Below, piece by piece: positions 60,318 to 64,000 of a stretch of 64,000 nucleotides of DNA. Both the position numbers and the translations under genes were made by a program. The notes beneath the pieces were generated by a model that made no database searches, was not told the DNA's origin, and saw only the letters and a program-made list of their open reading frames with translations. The DNA is from Symbiotaphrina buchneri (taxonomy: Eukaryota > Ascomycota > Symbiotaphrinales > Symbiotaphrinaceae): assembly GCA_001599915.1 (NCBI GenBank), contig BCIG01000037.1, positions 1 through 64,000 of the forward strand, read 5' to 3'. Numbering within the stretch: the first letter of the stretch is position 1; the number at the start of each line of letters is the position of its first letter.

Positions 60318-63300
60318 TCAGAGCTCGTCCAAGGCCTTCACCATTGCCTTCCTCTTTTTCTCATCTTTCACAATGAGATTTTTGGACTTCAATATTGACT
60401 CGAGTGTGTCAACGACTCTTTGAAAGCTGCTGGCTGCCCCTTTCTCTTGGGTAAATTTCGCAATAGACATGAGCCGCTGCTGTTTGAAACGCATGTCGGC
60501 AACATTGTGCAGTTCAATAACAAAGGCAACCTCCTTGATATTCAAGACTGAAGCAAGTCGGTCAGCAAAGATTCCAAGATGTGTGATAGTATCTTCTTAC
60601 AGTTATCTGCTGCAACTCGCCCACGGATGATATTCTTCTCTTTATCAACCCTGATATCGCGCATACCGTAACGGCGCCATTCTTTGAGCACCCTAACGAT
60701 CTCACGCCTAGCCCTCCACTTGTCAACTGAGATGCACAAGACTCGACTTGCAGGCTTGATGTGCAAAAATCTTGCAAGCCAGTTACCCTGTGTTGAGATA
60801 GGCCGTACACCGGCATTCCCTGACATGTCCGGATAACTGAAATCGCGACCGTCCTCAAATGTCGTAGAGAGACTGGCCGTATCGTCGTAGTTGTTATGGT
60901 TGTTACCTACAAGGAGCAATTAGCGAAGTTTCCTCGAGCGGACCATACTATCACTTACGATTCAACATCATGTCTTCGAACTCTTTCTGGCTTTCTTTCG
61001 ACGGTTCCCGCTTACGGAAGATATTGAAGAAACCTTTACCAGCAGTAGGAACCTTCCGCTGCTCATTCCGAGCTGCTTCTTCACGAACATCTGCTACCCT
61101 GCCTTTTCGCAATTTTGCCTGGGGCGGCTGTCTCAGCTCTTGTAATGGCCAGCTGCCTGTGTCTGTATTCACATTCTCCGTCGTAGGTTGTGCAGCTGCT
61201 CCACGTTTGAACCAACTCTTCTTCCGACCCTCGGGGGCTAGGATGCCGGGACGTTCCTGGACTTGCACGCCATTACGGGTAGCTTCTGAATTCGTCATTA
61301 ACGGCTCTTGCGTGGTGCCCAAAACGCGAGCGGCCACGTCCTGTGCATCCTGTTGCCCATAGAAATGCCCATCAGAGCCCTCCCTGTTTGTGACCTGCCC
61401 GAGAGGATGCGCTGGTTGTGCATGCTGTGCACTCCGCTTCCTGACATTGAGCGGAGGAACTGGAGTAAGTGGGCCATTACTATCACTTGGGACCACGCGA
61501 ATGGTGTGGGCCGGCTTCTGATCCAAGGTATGGGCCCGACGAGTCGGAGGCCTTACATAGTTTGCTGCTTGGTCAGATGAAACCCTGGACTTCGAGCTTT
61601 TATCCCTTGATTGTTGAGATTCTTCAGACTCAGATATGGCAGGAAGATATGCCACTCCATGACCTCCCTTTGGCTCAGGCGCAGAAGTGGTACGTCTCCC
61701 AACCTCTGGACCCATACCGCGAGCCACCGGCGCGTGCATGAGTTGATCGATATGATCTATCATGGTCTCCAAATAAGTCTCGCCCCCGGCCACACGCTCA
61801 ACCAGGCGACGCCGCATCTCCAAGAGCTCTTCTTCCGTAGATCTCCCTGCTCCGGGAGGTTTAGGGAGGGGCCGGCTTTCCGCGGTTGGTTCGACTGGCA
61901 GAGCTCCTGACATCTTTGGTGTTACGGTATCGGACGAGCCAGAGTCTTCCCGTGTAGAGAAGGATGAAGGAGGGGTATCGTAGCTGCGGGGTTTGTAGCT
62001 TTCTGCCGTGACAGCAGTGCGAGTACTAGAAGTCACGGAAGAGCGATTGAACGCTTCATCGCAGAATTTCTCCAACTCGCTGCTGACCTGCCTTGCTTCG
62101 TCACCCCACAAGTGACTACCTGTCCGGGGTTTCTGGACCGTAATAGTCTCCTCCGGAACGGGTACTGACTTCTTCGGGCCACGGGTTCCCGAGCGAGAAT
62201 TCTTCGAAGGACTTCCAGTGTCTGCAACGATGAGTTGAGGCTCAGGTTCCTCGGTGATTCCATGGATCCCAAGAGCAATCTGTGGGATCAGTACAGGTGG
62301 GCTACTGGGAACACTGTCTGCCAGCGCATTTCTGGAATTCCGGTGCATATGAGAAAAGCTGACCCCACGTTTGTGGCTACTGGATCTTGACCTTGATCTA
62401 GACTTGACACTTCTCACAGCGGGGCTGCTACTTCGGAGCACAGAACTGGCTACCGAACTGCCAGATTGCTGTTTCCGGATCGCAGTTGCCTTCTTGTGCG
62501 CGGTTGCCCTGCCCCTTGACCTCGCAGAACTAGCTATCGATGTGTGCGAGCTCATGCGGTGATGTCCTTGCACGCGTGCAACAGCAGGGTGTCGGCTTGC
62601 AGTAGCATTGCTGCCTGTACGACTCCGAGAACCTTTACCAGTAACATGAATGACGGAAATCTTCGGTTTTTCTGGTTGGTCATCGAGCCCTCGGCTTCTG
62701 GATGCGCTAAATGGATCATAATTTTCCATCATTTCCGCGCTCTCTGACTCTTCGTAGTAGCTATTACGTTGGCGTGGACGTTCATCTTCGAGGATCGAAA
62801 ACTGGGACGCCTGAGATCGCCGGCGGTTATGACCCCGTGCTTGAGAATGAAGTTGACGACTGGATAGCCTTTTCTTGGGCATGGACATCCCATGGTGATA
62901 ATCACTCGCCGAGTATTCTATACCCGGGCCCTGGTAGTTTTCCAGATGGTCCTCACGGTACTTCAATAACGCACAATAGAAGATCTTCTCCTGATTCGGA
63001 CTACAGTGCCATTAGTCTTCAAATATGTTATGATAGGGACGTTGAAACCTACTTTGGATCAAGCAGCTTTCGAATCAATAGCTCCTCAGTCTCGCCATGC
63101 CACAGAGTGCGCAAGTTTCTGAGGATCTCGGGATCAATATCTGACCGACGAGATACTGGGTGGCCGACGTCGGTCATTGCTGGTGGTGGCATACCGAGCC
63201 ACCGCTCCACAGTTCCTTCCAGACCACCAACCGGTTCATACTTTTTCAGTAATGGATGCCGCCATATGCCGTCCATGGTGATGCGCTTATTAGGGTCACT

Positions 63301-64000
63301 CTGCAATATGCGTCGGATGAGGTCCTTGGCTTCTGAACTGAGATGGGCAGGTATTGAATAACGCCCAAGCTTGACTTTGGTGAGCAGTCCTTGGACGTTC
63401 TCGTGGTCGAAAGGAAGATATCCGGTGAGTAAGGCAAATAAGATGACTCCACAACTCCAAATGTCTGCCTTCGACCCAGCATATTTCTCGCCCTTGACTA
63501 TCTCCGGACAAGCATAATGCGGGCTACCACAAGAAGTGTTGAGAAGAGAGCCTTGGGGCTGCAGAGCTGCCATACCAAAGTCCGCAATCTTGATGTTCTT
63601 GTTTCGATCAAGAAGAATGTTTTCTGGCTTCAGATCGCGGTGGCAGATGTTGAACTGATGGCAGTAGGAGAGCCCAGATATAAGCTGACGAAAGTACCCT
63701 ACAGCTTCATCCTCACGTAGACTTCCTGATTTCACCAGGTAGTCGAAGAGCTCTCCACCTTCAACATACTCCAAGACTAGATACCTAGATGCATGTTAGT
63801 TCAGCTCGGTCTGTCCCCACGATCGGAACAAGCTTACAATTCTCCCCGATTCTCCCAAACATCATACAGGCTGACAACATTGGGATGCTCAATGAGTTTC
63901 ATTATGACGACCTCACGTTCGATGCCGAATGGCAGGGTCCTTGGCACGCCACCAGGGCCTGGCGCTGTCAATTCTTTTCCGACCAAGCTGCTACTCTGTG
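60318..64000 (-). CDS. Nim1-family Ser/Thr protein kinase (Gin4/Hsl1/Kcc4 type), 5' end outside window
   Basis: A partial gene: 63838 to beyond 64000, then exons 63053-63784, 60959-63000, 60601-60906 and 60318-60547. The visible kinase domain has IEREVVIMKLIEHPN (the alphaC region), HRDLKPENILLD, ADFGMAALQ, CGSPHYACPEIV and ADIWSCGVILFALLTG, so it looks catalytically complete. The following KYREDH segment and a long Ser/Arg-rich disordered region lead to a C-terminal KA1-like domain (GNWLARFLHIKPASRVLCIS onward), which binds acidic phospholipids and septin-rich membrane. Kinases of this family localise to septin sites and restrain Wee1/Swe1, linking bud or septum morphology to mitosis. The glycine loop and catalytic Lys lie outside the window. 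It neighbours the PclA-like cyclin gene. Confidence 0.9.

Overview
This window is nuclear DNA of a filamentous ascomycete. Nearly every gene carries short GT-AG introns (about 45-115 nt), the genes are compact and lie on both strands, and the protein set is typical of Pezizomycotina. The family mix (PclA-type PHO85 cyclin, glucokinase, MIC19, PDR-type ABC transporter, BTB/POZ proteins, signal-peptide-less pepsin) fits Eurotiomycetes, probably Eurotiales. That placement is inference; the species cannot be named from sequence alone. I recognised no tRNA, rRNA, CRISPR array, intact transposon or virus-like element.

Layout. 0.5-5.2 kb: a convergent pair of an SDR-type sugar-acid dehydrogenase and a class II aldolase, then a GNAT acetyltransferase and an FMN reductase. 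6.5-10.5 kb: Rab escort protein Mrs6 and an ASC-1/Rqt4-type zinc-finger protein. 10.8-13.2 kb: a ferric-reductase-type oxidoreductase whose C-terminus is destroyed by an exact 25-bp tandem duplication. 15.4-18.2 kb: exosome subunit Rrp43 and spliceosomal cyclophilin PPIL1. 18.5-23.1 kb: a full-size PDR ABC transporter with one reading-frame break. 24.2-26.2 kb: signal peptide peptidase. 26.8-36.8 kb: an accessory-looking stretch with three BTB/POZ genes (the third frameshifted), an 18-bp minisatellite, a pepsin-like protease without signal peptide, a SHB17-type histidine phosphatase and a small membrane protein of unknown function. 37.1-52.7 kb: a housekeeping block of MIC19, glucokinase, NAA50, a SAGA Sgf11-like protein, SMC5 and fumarase. 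54.8-64 kb: a PclA-like cyclin and, running off the right edge, a Gin4/Hsl1-family kinase.

How the genes relate. Most are independent housekeeping genes. Possible functional groupings are the dehydrogenase/aldolase pair, the cell-cycle pair (cyclin and Nim1-type kinase, 3.4 kb apart) and the two neighbouring BTB genes. The most striking observation is that three host genes carry reading-frame breaks (reductase, ABC transporter, third BTB gene) while all housekeeping genes are intact. This suggests relaxed selection on the accessory genes, although assembly error must be excluded. I found no convincing undescribed system; the best leads are the reductase duplication, the coding-like minisatellite beside a BTB gene, and the signal-peptide-less pepsin.
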